DNA of 64,000 nucleotides from Panulirus ornatus (GCF_036320965.1 NC_092286.1:29184677-29248676), one strand, 5' to 3'; positions 44,646 through 55,147 are shown, counted from the first letter of the stretch. The notes: generated by a model from the letters alone, not told the origin. A program made the numbers and translations.

Positions 44646-44881
44646 CTTTCTTTCGTACTATTCGCCATTTCCTGCATTAGCGAGGTTGCGTTAAGAACAG
44701 AGGACTGGGCCTTTGAGAGAATATCCTCACCTGGCCCCCTTCTCTGTTCCTTCTTTTGGAAAATTAACAAAAAATGAGAGGGGAGGATTTCCAGCCCCCC
44801 GCTCCCTTCCCTTTTAGTCACCCTCTATGACATGCAGGGAATACGTGGGAAGTATTCTTTCTCCCCTATCCCCAGGGATAG
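44646..44881 (-). mobile_element. small chimeric SINE-like element, full, antisense
   Basis: On the + strand it runs from CTTTCTTTCGTACTATTCGC through GCATTAGCGAGGTTGCGTTA, the GGACTGGGCC and CCTCACCTGGCCCCC blocks, and TCTGTTCCTTCTTTTGGAAA. The head follows, to CCTATCCCCAGGGATA. It is flanked by TATGAATT at 44638-44645 and TATGAATTAT at 44882-44891. Confidence 0.9.
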
Positions 44882-44891
44882 TATGAATTAT

Positions 44892-44980
44892 GGTGAGGAT
44901 ATTCCCTCAGAGGCCCAGTCCTCTGTTCTTAACGCTACCTTGCTAATGCGGGAAATGGCGAATAGTTTGAAAGAAGGAAG
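44892..44980 (+). mobile_element. small chimeric SINE-like element, 5'-truncated, sense
   Basis: Only the 3' part is present: GGTGAGGATATTCCCTCAGA, GTCCTCTGTTCTTAACGCTA, CCTTGCTAATGCGGGAAATG, then GAATAGTTTGAAAGAAGG. It is flanked by TATGAATTAT on both sides (44882-44891 and 44981-44990). The 5' truncation is typical of target-primed reverse transcription. Confidence 0.88.
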
Positions 44981-44990
44981 TATGAATTAT

Positions 44991-45222
44991 CCCTGGGGAT
45001 AGGGGAGAAAGAATACTTCCCACGTATTCCCTGCGTGTCGTAGAAGGCGACTAAAAGGGGAGGGAGCCAGGGGCTGGAAATCCTCCCCCCTTTTTTTTTA
45101 ATTTTCCAAAAGAAGGAACAGAAAAGGGGGCCAGGTGAGGATATTCCCTCAGAGGTCCAGTCCTCAGTTCTTAACGCTACCTTGCTGATGCGGGAAATGG
45201 CGAATAGTTTGAAAGAAAGAAG
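44991..45222 (+). mobile_element. small chimeric SINE-like element, full, sense
   Basis: The best copy for defining the element. Head: CCCTGGGGATAGGGGAGAAA, ACTTCCCACGTATTCCCTGC, GTCGTAGAAGGCGAC. Middle: GGGGCTGGAAATCCTCCCCC, T/A-rich stretch, TCCAAAAGAAGGAACAG, AGGTGAGGATATTCCCTCAG. Tail: TTAACGCTACCTTGCTGATG, CGGGAAATGGCGAATAG, then a GAAA repeat. It is flanked by TATGAATTAT at 44981-44990 and 45223-45232. There is no ORF and no tRNA-type A/B boxes. Confidence 0.92.
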
Positions 45223-45507
45223 TATGAATTATGTACATGTGTATATATGTATATGTCTGTGTGTGTATATATATGTAGAGATGTATAGGTATGTATATTT
45301 GTGTGTGTGGACGTGTATGTATATACATGTGTATGTGGGTGGGTTGGGCCATTCTTTTGTCAGTTTCCTTGTGCTACCCCGCTAACGCGGGAGATAGCAA
45401 CAAAGCAAAATTATAATGATGATACTATAAGATGTCATAGGAAATAAGTTGATGTACAAACTGCACAGTGTTAAGAAGTAAAAGATTGTAGGAACTGGAG
45501 ATATTGA

Positions 45508-45975
45508 TGGAAGTAGAAGGGATCAAATGGAATGGACATATGGAGAGAATGAGTGAGAAAGGTTGACAAAGAGGATATATGTGTCAGAAGTGGAGGGAAC
45601 AAGACCAGGGAAACTAAATTATATGTCAGAAGTGGAGGAACAAGAACATGGAGACCAAACTGGAAATGAAAGTATGTAGTGAAAGCAATTTTGAGCCATG
45701 AGGGCTTGAACATGCAGGAGGGTGTAAGGCATGCATGGGTTAGAATTACTTGGAATGATGTGGTATAGTAGGATCAGCAAGCTGTCAGTGGACTAAACCA
45801 AGGCATGTGAAGTGTCTGGGTTAGACCACAGAAAGACGTGGGGCCTGGTTGTGGATAGGCAACTGTTGTTTCAATGCATTACACATGATGCAAGAGAATG
45901 GATGCGAGTGGATGTGGTGTTTCTTCGTCTTCATTGCGCTGCGTCGCTTACAAAACAGCAATCAAATATTAAAGA
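45508..45975 (+). mobile_element. old RTE-A relative, 3' end, sense
   Basis: It contains the WTYGENE-like remains of GHMERMSEERLTKRIYVSE (about 45530-45590), with TATGTGTCAGAAGTGGAGG duplicated at 45577 and 45632. The AACATGCAGGAGGGTG codons (about 45708), the 3' UTR words GCTGTCAGTGGACTAAACCA and GGCATGTGAAG, and a degenerate terminal motif (TTCATTGCGCTGCGTCGCTTAC) follow. Frame-broken. Confidence 0.8.
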
Positions 45976-46004
45976 AAAAAGGAGATAGGTTAAAACAATG
46001 AAAA

Positions 46005-47448
46005 ATATTTTTTTTTTTTTTTTTTTTCACTGTCTCCCGCGTTTGCAAGGTAGCGCAAGGAAACAGACGAAAGAAATGGCCCAACCCACCCCCATACACA
46101 TGTATATACATATGTCCACACATGCAAATATACATACCTACACAGCTTTCCATGGTTTACCCCAGACGCTTCACATGCCCCGATTCAATCCACTGACAGC
46201 ACGTCAACCCCGGTATAGCACATCGCTCCAATTCACTCTATTCCTTGCCCTCCTTTCACCCTCCTGCATGTTCAGGCCCCGATCACACAAAATCTTTTTC
46301 ACTCCATCTTTCCACCTCCAATTTGGTCTCCCTCTTCTCCTCGTTCCCTCCACCTCCGACACATATATCCTCTTGGTCAATCTTTCCTCACTCATTCTCT
46401 CCATGTGCCCAAACCATTTCAAAACACCCTCTTCTGCTCTCTCAACCACGCTCTTTTTATTTCCACACATCTCTCTTACCCTTACGTTACTCGATCAAAC
46501 CACCTCACACCACACATTGTCCTCAAACATCTCATTTCCAGCACATCCATCCTCCTGCGCACAACTCTATCCATAGCCCACGCCTCGCAACCATACAACA
46601 TTGTTGGAACCACTATTCCTTCAAACATACCCATTTTTGCTTTCCGAGATAATGTTCTCGACTTCCACACATTCTTCAAGGCTCCCAGAATTTTCGCCCC
46701 CTCCCCCACCCTATGATCCACTTCCGCTTCCATGTTTCCATCCGCTGCCAGATCCACTCCCAGATATCTAAAACACTTCACTTCCTCCAGTTTTTCTCCA
46801 TTCAAACTCACCTCCCAATTGACTTGACCCTCAACCCTACTGTACCTAATAACCTTGCTCTTATTCACATTTACTCTTAACTTTCTTCTTTCACACACTT
46901 TACCAAACTCAGTCACCAGCTTCTGCAGTTTCTCACATGAATCAGCCACCAGCGCTGTATCATCAGCGAACAACAACTGACTCACTTCCCAAGCTCTCTC
47001 ATCCCCAACAGACTTCATACTTGCCCCTCTTTTCAAAACTCTTGCATTCACCTCCCTAACAACCCCATCCATAAACAAATTAAACAACCATGGAGACATC
47101 ACACACCCCTGCCGCAAACCTACATTCACTGAGAACCAATCACTTTCCTCTCTTCCTACACGTACACATGCCTTACATCCTCGATAAAAACTTTTCACTG
47201 CTTCTAACAACTTGCCTCCCACACCATATATTCTTAATACCTTCCACAGAGCATCTCTATCAACTCTATCATATGCCTTCTCCAGATCCATAAATGCTAC
47301 ATACAAATCCATTTGCTTTTCTAAGTATTTCTCACATACATTCTTCAAAGCAAACACCTGATCCACACATCCTCTACCACTTCTGAAACCACACTGCTCT
47401 TCCCCAATCTGATGCTCTGTACATGCCATCACCCTCTCAATCATTTCG
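46005..47448 (-). mobile_element. RTE-A copy, antisense, short 3' UTR form, 5'-truncated
   Basis: Poly(A) appears as (T)n at 46009-46027. The terminal motif, CATA tract and short-form 3' UTR follow. The minus-strand ORF 46482-47519 (345 codons, the first about 24 from flanking DNA) covers RT from IERVMACTEHQIGEEQCGFR to FDRV, with intact FMDLEKAYDRV, GLRQGCVMSP and FADD. A 5-bp loss at about 46490 separates it from the C-terminal ORF 46204-46470. It ends at about 47448 in the RVLIERV codons. Similarity to the copy at 14932 is very high. Confidence 0.93.
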
Positions 47449-48390
47449 TGGAGCAAATGGGACAAAGTATGTCTGGGATGTAACCAGAAAATGACAGTAT
47501 TGTTGAACATGCAATGCATTTGATGAGACAGTGTTGGCCAGTCTCACGGCAACACACACACAATCAAACAAGTACATATACAATGAAGGAAGAATCTGGG
47601 TGGCATATGAAGCATTAAGACACTTCTTAGAAGAGACAAAGTACTAACAGAGGGGTATTCTGGTTTAGAAAATAGACAGGAATTTGGATTCTTTTAGAGA
47701 CAAGTTCTCCGAAGGAAAACTTTCTGGTTACACTACCATTACTAGATCTTATATGTATAGCATGGAACTTGAGAATAGATATGGTACACCAGTTGCAAAA
47801 AGAGATAACATATTGACTGAGTGGTAAATGCGATGAAATCAAATTCATTGAAGAAATAATCGAGGAAAGTGCACCAAAGTCAATTTCTGTGGTAGAAACT
47901 GGGAAATAGCGTTCAGTACCCAGGCTCGAGGCACTTTGTTGGAAGTTTTTAAGATTTGTGATGCCGTAGGGGTATCAACACCTTTATCCTCAAATACAGA
48001 GGGCAGCTTGAAAACGGGAGGAGTGATTTAGATAGATGTCAAAAAAGCAGAATTTTGGCATTTTCTGTGTTGAGGATTTATGATGCACTCCAGTTAGCCA
48101 GCATTTATAAGAGAACAAGATAAACAGGAAAAACAGAAACCTTGGGAAGAATTTAGTGGACATAGAGGAGGAACTAAAACTTTTCTCTATACTTGTCAGT
48201 AATGAATTGTCTGTTAATGTGCAGCTATTTTGCCTAGGTACTCAGAGGGATGACTTGGAGGGAGAGATTTATGGTTATGTGAGGAACTGAAGTTCACAAG
48301 TGTTATCACGGTGAAAAACTTGAGCCCCAAACCTGTGAGATAAGAGGAGGAAGTTTTAAAACAAAATTTTTTGATGAAAAACGAAAACAA
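47449..48390. other. intergenic DNA, nothing firmly recognised
   Basis: Possible upstream remains of the CR1/Jockey-like relic that follows, but I cannot identify endonuclease motifs. No supported ORF. Confidence 0.4.
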
Positions 48391-48965
48391 AAGGGTGTAG
48401 CTTTGTAAGGCTCATGGTCCTGATGAAATTTGAGATATTGCTGAAGATATCAAATGCCAAGAGAGTGAAAAAGGGCAAACATCATAAGTTTTTGAAAGAA
48501 AGCTTTTGAGACTGGAAAGAGGGCCAAACTACAGACTGGTTTCCAAATAGGTTAGTCTAATTTTTTGAAAATAGAAAGCAGATGGACGACCTCCTGCAGA
48601 GAAGATATGCAAATGGGAGACAAACAATTTCAGGATAAGTCATGTGTAATGAACTTGCTTGATTAAAACGCTACAGTAAGCTCTGTATTAGATGAGTGGA
48701 TTAACTATCTGGACTGCCAGAGAGCATTTGATACCACCACACAGGAAGCTGGTAAAGAAGCTGGGTCTTCAGGTGGGAATAAGAGGCAGACTAATCTGTC
48801 AGGAGAACCTTTACAAAAAGTGGATGGAGATCACCAGTGGCATGGTACACATATGTCCTGGGATCATTACTCCTCGATATAAATGTGTGACTTCTCAAAA
48901 GGTTGAATTCCCTCCTAGATGTGTTTGGAGATGCTGTCAGTGTTGTGACAAGACATAAAATGCAA
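48391..48965 (+). mobile_element. CR1/Jockey-like non-LTR RT relic, sense
   Basis: A second non-LTR superfamily. About 48410 reads KAHGPDEI, the K-A-x-G-P-D-x-I motif before the RT core. An LEREG-like W-K-R-A equivalent follows. The open frame at 48692-48958 then holds PHRKLVKKLGLQVGIRGRLI and WMEITSGM, equivalents of the 'hydrophobic-D-x-x-K-A-F-D-x-V-P-H-x-x-L-x-x-K-L' and 'V-x-S-G-V-P-Q-G' region. The D-x-x-AFD part is in the neighbouring frame (LDCQREHL / AFDTTT). It is dead, with frameshifts. Confidence 0.7.
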
Positions 48966-49021
48966 GGAGGATTGCATCAACTTGGTGATGGGACTTGGAC
49001 AAACTGATAAGTTCATCTGGT

Positions 49022-50885
49022 ACATTATTTTTTCATACTTAATCACTGTTTCCTGCATTATCAAGGTAGGGTCAGGAACAGACGAAGAAAGGTTGCATCT
49101 GCTCGTATCCATTCTCCATCTGTCCAGTGTATTGCACTCAATTTACAGCCCCCAGTTTGGATCCAGGCCCTGCACCTATCCCTGGTTTACCCAGGACACT
49201 TCATATGCTCTTGTTCAGTCCATTGACAGTATGTTGATCCTGTTATATCGCATTGTTCCAAATCACTTTATCCTGTGCACACCTTTCACCCTTCTGCATG
49301 CTCTGGCCCTAATTGGTACAATTTTTTTTTTTCACTCCAGCCTTGTCTTCCCATCCTTCTCCTTCCCTTAATGTCTGACACGTATATCCTCTTTGTCAAC
49401 CTATCCTCACTCATTCTCTCCATATGTCCTGTCCATTTCAGCACACCCTCTTCAGCTTTCTCAACCATACACGTTATTACCACACCTCTCTTGCCCTTTC
49501 ATTACTTACTCGATCAAATCACCTTGCACCCCATTGTCTTAAAACATTTGTTTTCCAACACATCCACCTGCCTCACATTTGTATTATATTGTTAGGACTA
49601 CCTTCAAACATACCCATTTTTGCAGTGTCGGATGACATTCTGACACACATTCCTCAGTGCTCCTGGGACCTTCGCCCACATAACTCCTTATGATGCTTCC
49701 ACTTCCATGGTTCCATTTGCTGCCATGTCCACTCCCAGACATCTAAAACGCTACTGCCTTCAATTTTTCTCCATACACACACCCTTACTTACCTGCCCTC
49801 AACCCTGCTAAACCTGATAAACTTGCTTTTATTCATATTTACTGTAAAGATTCTTCTTGTACTTTTCCAAACTCATTCACCACTTTTGCAATTTCACCAG
49901 AATTGAATCATCAGCAAACAACTAACTCGCATCCCATACCCTCTCATCCCCACAGACTGCGTACTTGCCCATTTCTTCAGGACTTGCATTTACCTTCCTT
50001 ACCTCCCAATCCATGAACATTAAACAACCATGGTGACATCACACCCCTGCCACAGACTGACCTTCACTTGGAACCATTCACTCTCCTCTCCTACTCATAC
50101 ACATGCCTTGCACCAATGATAAAAACTTCTCAGTCCTTCTGCTTCCACAAGGTTTTTCTATTGATTGTATCATATACCTTCTCCAGATCCATAAATGCCA
50201 CATACAAATCCATCTCTTTTCTCTAAGTATTTCTCACACATTCTTTAAAGCAAACACCTGAACCACACATTCTTTACCACCTCTGAAACCACACTGGTTC
50301 TCCCCAGTCTTATGCTTTGTACATGCCTATACCCTCTCAACCACTACCCTCCCAAGCAACTTAATAGGTACACTCAATAAACCTATACTTATGTAGTTTG
50401 AACCTATATCCCCCTTGTGTTGATACAATGGCACTATACATGCATTCTTGCCAATCCTCAGGCACCTCACCATGATCCATACACACTGAAAATCCTCACC
50501 AATAAATTTCCCCTACTTCTTGATAAATTCAACTGTAATACCATCCTCTCCAGCTGCCTTGCCACATTTCACCTAACGAAAGCCTTTCACCAGCTCTTCT
50601 CTTCACCAAACCGCTTCCCATGACTATCACTTTGTATGTTACCCAGACCCAAACACCGTACATTTGTCACCCTGTCATTAAAGCCATTGAACAGCCCTTT
50701 AAAATACTTACTCCATCTCCAACTTGCTACCTGTTACCACTTCCCTGTTTGCCCCCTTCAGTTTTCCTATTTGTTATGTTTTTCATATATTATTAAACTC
50801 ATTCCAAAAACGTCTTACTCTCTCTGAAGTTTACAGATATGTGCTCACCCCACCTCTCATATGCCCTCCTTTCCACCCCCCTGCA
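49022..50885 (-). mobile_element. old RTE-A relative, antisense, RT and linker
   Basis: The 3' terminal motif AATCACTGTTTCCTGCATTA, CAAGGTAGGGTCAGGAACAG is at about 49040. The 3' UTR, RT C-terminus (HMERMSEDRLTKRIYVSD on the minus strand at about 49375-49430), palm region (about 49900) and linker run to about 50885. It carries many indels. It is the rightmost RTE-A-type copy in the window. Confidence 0.82.
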
Positions 50886-50889
50886 CCTT

Positions 50890-51420
50890 CCTGATCTGAT
50901 ACATTGTTCATGAAACTCAATCTGAATAATGGTAAAGTGATGAGGATGGGATATAGTTAAAGGTCTCAATATGAATATATGGCAAGAAATTTGGTGCATA
51001 AGTCTATGTGTGAGAGGAACTTAAGAGCTGACATCCCTAACCTGTCGTCAGAGTACCACATCAGGAAAATAAGAGACAAAGTGTCTGCAGGCATATGTTA
51101 GAATAGCATTCAACTATATCCAGGAAGCTCTCCATATCCTAAATTAGGCCAGAACTGGAACAGTGGGTAGTGTTCCTGATCGTAGCATTCACAGGCTGCC
51201 CAGGGTTGAGCAAATAGGTTCAAATCCTGGTTGTGGCAATTGATCCACAGCTAAACCAGCTATTCATCTGACCATGCCGTTTTGACTGACAAGAAAAAAA
51301 AGTTTGGTCACATACAAAAAAAAAGAGAGGTCCAGAGTAGAGCATCAAAGATGGTGTGTACCAGAATGAAGAGAGCTGTTTTGCCCACTAAGCATACATA
51401 TTCCCACACCTACCCTGATC
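50890..51420 (+). mobile_element. CR1/Jockey-like RT C-terminal relic, sense
   Basis: About 50925-50950 reads LNNGKVMRMGYS, the N-x-x-K-C-x-V-M-H-hydrophobic-G motif. ERNLRADI (about 51015) is the E-x-D-L-G-V-x-hydrophobic motif. At 51325-51385 VQSRASKMVCTRMKR matches the hydrophobic-Q-R-R-A-T-K-M-hydrophobic motif near the end of such RTs. A tRNA-derived SINE interrupts it at about 51150-51290. Confidence 0.65.
51150..51292 (+). mobile_element. tRNA-derived SINE
   Basis: Internal polymerase III promoter boxes: A box TGGAACAGTGG at 51156-51166 and a consensus B box GGTTCAAATCC at 51217-51227, 61 bp apart. It ends with an A-rich tail (GACAAGAAAAAAAAG at about 51278). It sits inside the CR1/Jockey-like relic. 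It is too long between the boxes and too mismatched in stems to be a functional tRNA gene. Confidence 0.65.
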
Positions 51421-51689
51421 TATGTGGACCTCAATGCTGTGTTAGGGTTCATGTGGAGCAGTGATGGCTTGAGCTATGGCAGTGGGGATTCTCCTTTCCC
51501 CAGTAGGTTTAACCATGCAGCTCTCACACCAACGCATGTAAGCTATTTTCTCTCCTATACTTATTGTTCGTCCCTTCTTGGTCTCTCAAAACTGGAATTG
51601 GTCATTGTTTGAGTGAAAATGAATTTCTAAGATTCTAAACTGTATTAAGAGCACTGACTAGCTTTAGATGCTCCAGTGCTTGGCTTATA

Positions 51690-51800
51690 AGCCTAAATTT
51701 TATAATCCAATACCACCATGGAAGAGAGGAAAAGTGAGGGGTAATCTGAACTCAGCTTGTCTTCAAACCTGCGTGATGAGTTTGTGAGCAGTTCTTTGAA
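51690..51800 (+). mobile_element. CR1/Jockey-like C-terminal relic, short
   Basis: ACCACCATGGAAGAGAGGAA and AAGTGAGGGGTAATCTGA encode TMEERKVRGNLI, matching the L-P-x-L-E-x-R-R-x-R-G-D-hydrophobic-I motif of CR1-type RTs. The continuation NLRDEFVS is also present. Confidence 0.55.
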
Positions 51801-52189
51801 ATATGCAGACAGTTCTACAACCAGAGGTCTTAACATGTAAAAAAAAAAAAAAAAAAGATTAGGATGTAAAGAAGTATTGTAGTATATAAGAATAATGGAT
51901 GAATAGAATCAGCTTGGTTATGAGAGTGAATATGAAAAGGAAGCAGAAGCTTAAGAAGCTATATGATAGTAGAGAATGTTCAAGAGATGGAACCTTGCAA
52001 GAATTAAATGCCATCTCTGTGCAGAACAAAAGAATAATTACACACCTGACCATAAAATGCCACCAGTGTTTCACATTAGAACAGAAGACGAGACAAACAA
52101 TTGAAATATTACAACACATTTCCAGAGATAAGGAAATATTAACAAGTAGCTCACATCTTACTTAAGATCTAAATTAGAAAGTTTTTTCT

Positions 52190-52600
52190 TTTTTTGGAGT
52201 TTGATCACTGCAGTTAAAGAGGCAAAAATAACTCAAGATAAAAGGATTGAATGGAGAACCACAAAGATTACAGCAGAATTATATGGAATGAGTTACAGAG
52301 GAAGGATAGAGGTCTTATGTTTCCCACCATGGAAGAGAGAAGAGTAAGGGGTGATATGATCAAAACCTTTTAAATTTGATGAAAACAGTCAACAGTTTTC
52401 ACAAGATCATAATATGAAAGTAAGCTAGAGAATGGTTAGAAAAGAAGTATCGGAGTACTTTTACAGAATGGTTAGAAAAGAAGCATAGGAGTACTTTTAC
52501 AGTATAAGAGTAGGAAATGAAAGGAATAAACTGAGTTACGAGGTTGAGACGATGAACAGGATACATGTTGCATGATAGTACATATATATTGTATTATCAT
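52190..52600 (+). mobile_element. CR1/Jockey-like C-terminal relic, sense
   Basis: ACCACAAAGATTACAGCAGA corresponds to the R-A-T-K-hydrophobic motif. Then come GTTACAGAGGAAGGATAGAG and CACCATGGAAGAGAGAAGAG TAAGGGGTGATATGATCAAA, equivalent to Y-E-x-R-L ... L-E-x-R-R-x-R-G-D-M-I-K. A local duplication AGAATGGTTAGAAAAGAAG is at 52430 and 52467. Confidence 0.6.
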
Positions 52601-52800
52601 AATTGTATAACTCCAAAGGCCCTTGCCCAAGAGTTCTTGCACCTTTAAGGCTCTATTACACTCAGATGAGGGGAGAGAATAGACTCCTTTACCGTGAGAA
52701 TATGATACCCTCATGTTACAACCTCATTAAAGGTAACTTTGCATTCACAAAGTAAATTACATGCAGATGAAATCTGATAAAACATATATAGAGATATGTA

Positions 52801-52826
52801 CACACACACACACACACACACACACA
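52801..52826. repeat. (CA)13 microsatellite
   Basis: Perfect CA tract. A ~53-bp imperfect tandem duplication follows it (52826-52916; AGAACTCCATA-C/G-CTGTA in each unit). Confidence 0.95.
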
Positions 52827-53214
52827 AGAACTCCATAGCTGTATAATACATATTGGTAATCACATGCACATACCCATACAAGAACTCCATAACTGTACAA
52901 TACATATTGGTAATCACACACACTGCAAGATAAGAGAGTGGATAAGGAAGGTGGCAGCCCAAAACATTTCCCACAAATTGATTAGGAGTTAAGTTATCAG
53001 TTAGTGGCTAGTAAGGCATTGATGGATGACAAGTAAAGACATTTGGGGAATCAAATGACAAATTTGATGGTGTTATAACAGAAGAAGGTACACCCATTAC
53101 TAGTGAGATGGTAAGAGTGTCTTAAGGGAAAGCTTAAAGATATCTATAAACGGCATATGGAGGATTGCTAAAAAAATAAAAGAAATCCTACATATTCACT
53201 GGAAAAGGTATTGT

Positions 53215-53410
53215 TTTATGTAAGGTACATGGTCCAGATGAAAGGTCTCCTTGTCCTGAAGGTATGTACGTCCAGATGCCCTTGACAAATGACCTGAAAT
53301 GTTCAAGATGTTGCTGAAGGAAGGCAAGTGCTGTGAGAATGGAAGAGGGCCAACTGTCATCCATATCTCTAACCATCACACTGTGCCAGCTGTCTTGAAA
53401 TTTAAGTAAC
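53215..53410 (+). mobile_element. possible CR1/Jockey-like RT relic
   Basis: GGTACATGGTCCAGATGAAA encodes a V-H-G-P-D-E like motif, and GAATGGAAGAGGGCCAACTG encodes E-W-K-R-A-N, both as in the region before the RT core of CR1-type elements, in the right order and spacing. It is heavily decayed. Confidence 0.45.
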
Positions 53411-53469
53411 CAATGTAAGTAACCCTATATCATACAGTATTGAGGAAAGTTGACAAAAAGGCAGAGTCC

Positions 53470-53955
53470 ATTTCTCTCCTTATTTTGGATGAAAGTATAA
53501 TTTCCCTCCTTTTCTTGGAACAGAGTCTTTTTTTTCTTGGAACAGAGTCCTTTTCCTTCCTTTTCTTGGAACAGACTCCTTTTCCTTCCTTGTCTTGAAA
53601 CAGAGTCCTTTTCTTCCTTATCTTGGAACAGAGTCCTTTTGCTTCCTTTTCTTGGAACAGACTCCTTTTCCTTCCTTGTCTTGGAAGAGTCCTTTTCTTC
53701 CTTGTCTTGGAACAGAGTCCTTTTCCTTCCTTGTCTTGGAACAGAGTCCTTTTCCTTCCTTGTCTTGGAACAGAGTCCTTTTCCTTCCTTTTCTTGGAAC
53801 AGACTCCTTTTCCTTCCTTGTCTTGGAAAAGAGTCCTTTTCTTCCTTGTCTTGGAACAGAGTCCTTTTCCTTCCTTGTCTTGGAACAGAGTCCTTTTCCT
53901 TCCTTGTCTTGGAACAGAATCCTTTTCCTTCCTTGTCTTGGAACAGAGTCGGTAT
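53470..53955. repeat. minisatellite, 29-bp unit, about 16 copies
   Basis: Tandem units TTGGAACAGAGTCCTTTTCC plus nine more bases, with variants lacking one C (28 bp) or with ACAGACTCC. Because 29 is not a multiple of three and units lack stops, long ORFs of 138 to 168 codons appear in all three + frames. These are an artefact of the repeat, not genes. Confidence 0.95.
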
Positions 53956-55097
53956 ACCGTCCTTTCTTCTATATTGGTGTCAGACGGAATGTACTATGGA
54001 CGGGCCCTTGAAAACACAGTTCTTCCTTATCTGAAAGAAGCCGATATGATTATGGGTTTTCTTATCTATGAATTCGAAATAAGTTCACCAAAGCACTTTA
54101 CACACTTTATCCTTATTTTCTTATCATGAAATTTCACATCCCATACGGAGTTACATGTGCAGAAAGTACACAAGTAGTGAATGTACATAAGTTGCAGGTC
54201 AAATCACAAGGACACAAATAATTCGGAGTGTCAAGCGATTTTGTATAGTTACAGAGTTGAAGGCAGGGCAGTTGAGTTAGTACAGGGCAGTTAAGCCGTA
54301 AGTACTCGTTGTCTTAAGGTAATTGCATCCTTGGCATGAAGGGCCTCGGGATATGTTGAAACTTTGTCGTGTTGTGTCGGGATGGATCATGTCCAATGCC
54401 TTGATAGAAAAGTATGACTCGTGTTTGTCTAGAGAGTGTGGCGTCTGAAGGGTACATGTCTGGTGGGTGTGTGTGTGTATGTTGAAGTGAGAGGTGCATG
54501 TCTGTTGTGTGTGTGTGTGTATGTTCTGTCAGTATATCTACGAGATTGCTGAAGTGAGAGGTAAGGCGTAAGCTTCTGAGTTTGACTTGGAGGTTGGTTC
54601 ATGGAGTGAGTGAGAGTCGTGTAGTGTTGTTCCATAGAAATGATTGCCGAGCATGTTGAGGTGCGTATTAGAAACATCTTTCCTTCACTGTTTAAGTGAT
54701 TGTTTTGAGTGCACTTTTTTGTGTGTGTGGCTTTGCAGTATTGTTATATTTGCCTTTGAGAGAACGGGGGAGAAAAAAAAAAAAAAACACCCAGGCAGGT
54801 GAGGCGTAGTTTAGAGTGGAGCTCATGAATTGTGTGTAGAGTCTTCTCTGGGATTCTATTTCTTCACCAAAGCTGGCGCTAGTCAGCTTTTCCGAGGTCA
54901 CTTAATTTGCATGATGCTTAATGTTCATATTCATGGCTTGGTGTGAACACAGAGAGAGAGAGGCGCAGTTGTTTCTGAAACGATAGTTTCAAGGAACTGG
55001 GAGGCCATGACACCAAACATAAGTTCATGTTAACTCTCCTCACAACTGGTTTATGCCACCAACAAGGTTGTGAGTGAGTGAGGCCCAGTGAGGGGCG
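53956..55097. other. no gene or transposon recognised
   Basis: Unique-looking DNA with two (GT)n stretches at about 54466-54478 and 54510-54522, an (A)n at 54774-54787 and (GA)n at 54950. No supported ORF. Confidence 0.5.
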
Positions 55098-55147
55098 TTG
55101 AGGTTAGGATACACAACACCTGTTTGGTCTTGTGTTTATAAAAGACA

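Larger units (their letters stand above)
43150..45412 (+). mobile_element. RTE-A copy, sense, long 3' UTR, with nested SINE cluster
   Basis: It starts at the GCCATTGTACAAAGGCAAAG codons (PLYKGKGDKSECSNYRG), so it is 5'-truncated. ORF pieces are 43156-43500, 43526-43834, 43848-44039 and 44067-44423. The palm motif reads FFTDTVLV at about 43680-43703: one Asp codon of FADD is gone. About 30 codons around GCKACVRVGREESDWFSVNVG are also deleted at about 43541. The 3' UTR is interrupted at 44646-45222 by three small chimeric elements, then resumes with the CATA/TATG tract and terminal motif, and ends at about 45412 (ACAAAGCAAAATTA). Confidence 0.9.

Noticed and set aside
46482..47519. 345-codon ORF with its own Met as a host gene
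   Set aside because: The first ~24 codons are flanking DNA fused to a 5'-truncated RTE-A RT; the frame is lost again before the RT C-terminus.
51156..51227. Functional tRNA gene
   Set aside because: A and B boxes are present but 61 bp apart and no cloverleaf stems can be drawn; a SINE is the better reading.
53537..54129. Three long overlapping + strand ORFs (138-168 codons)
   Set aside because: Produced by the 29-bp minisatellite without stop codons; each frame repeats the same few residues.
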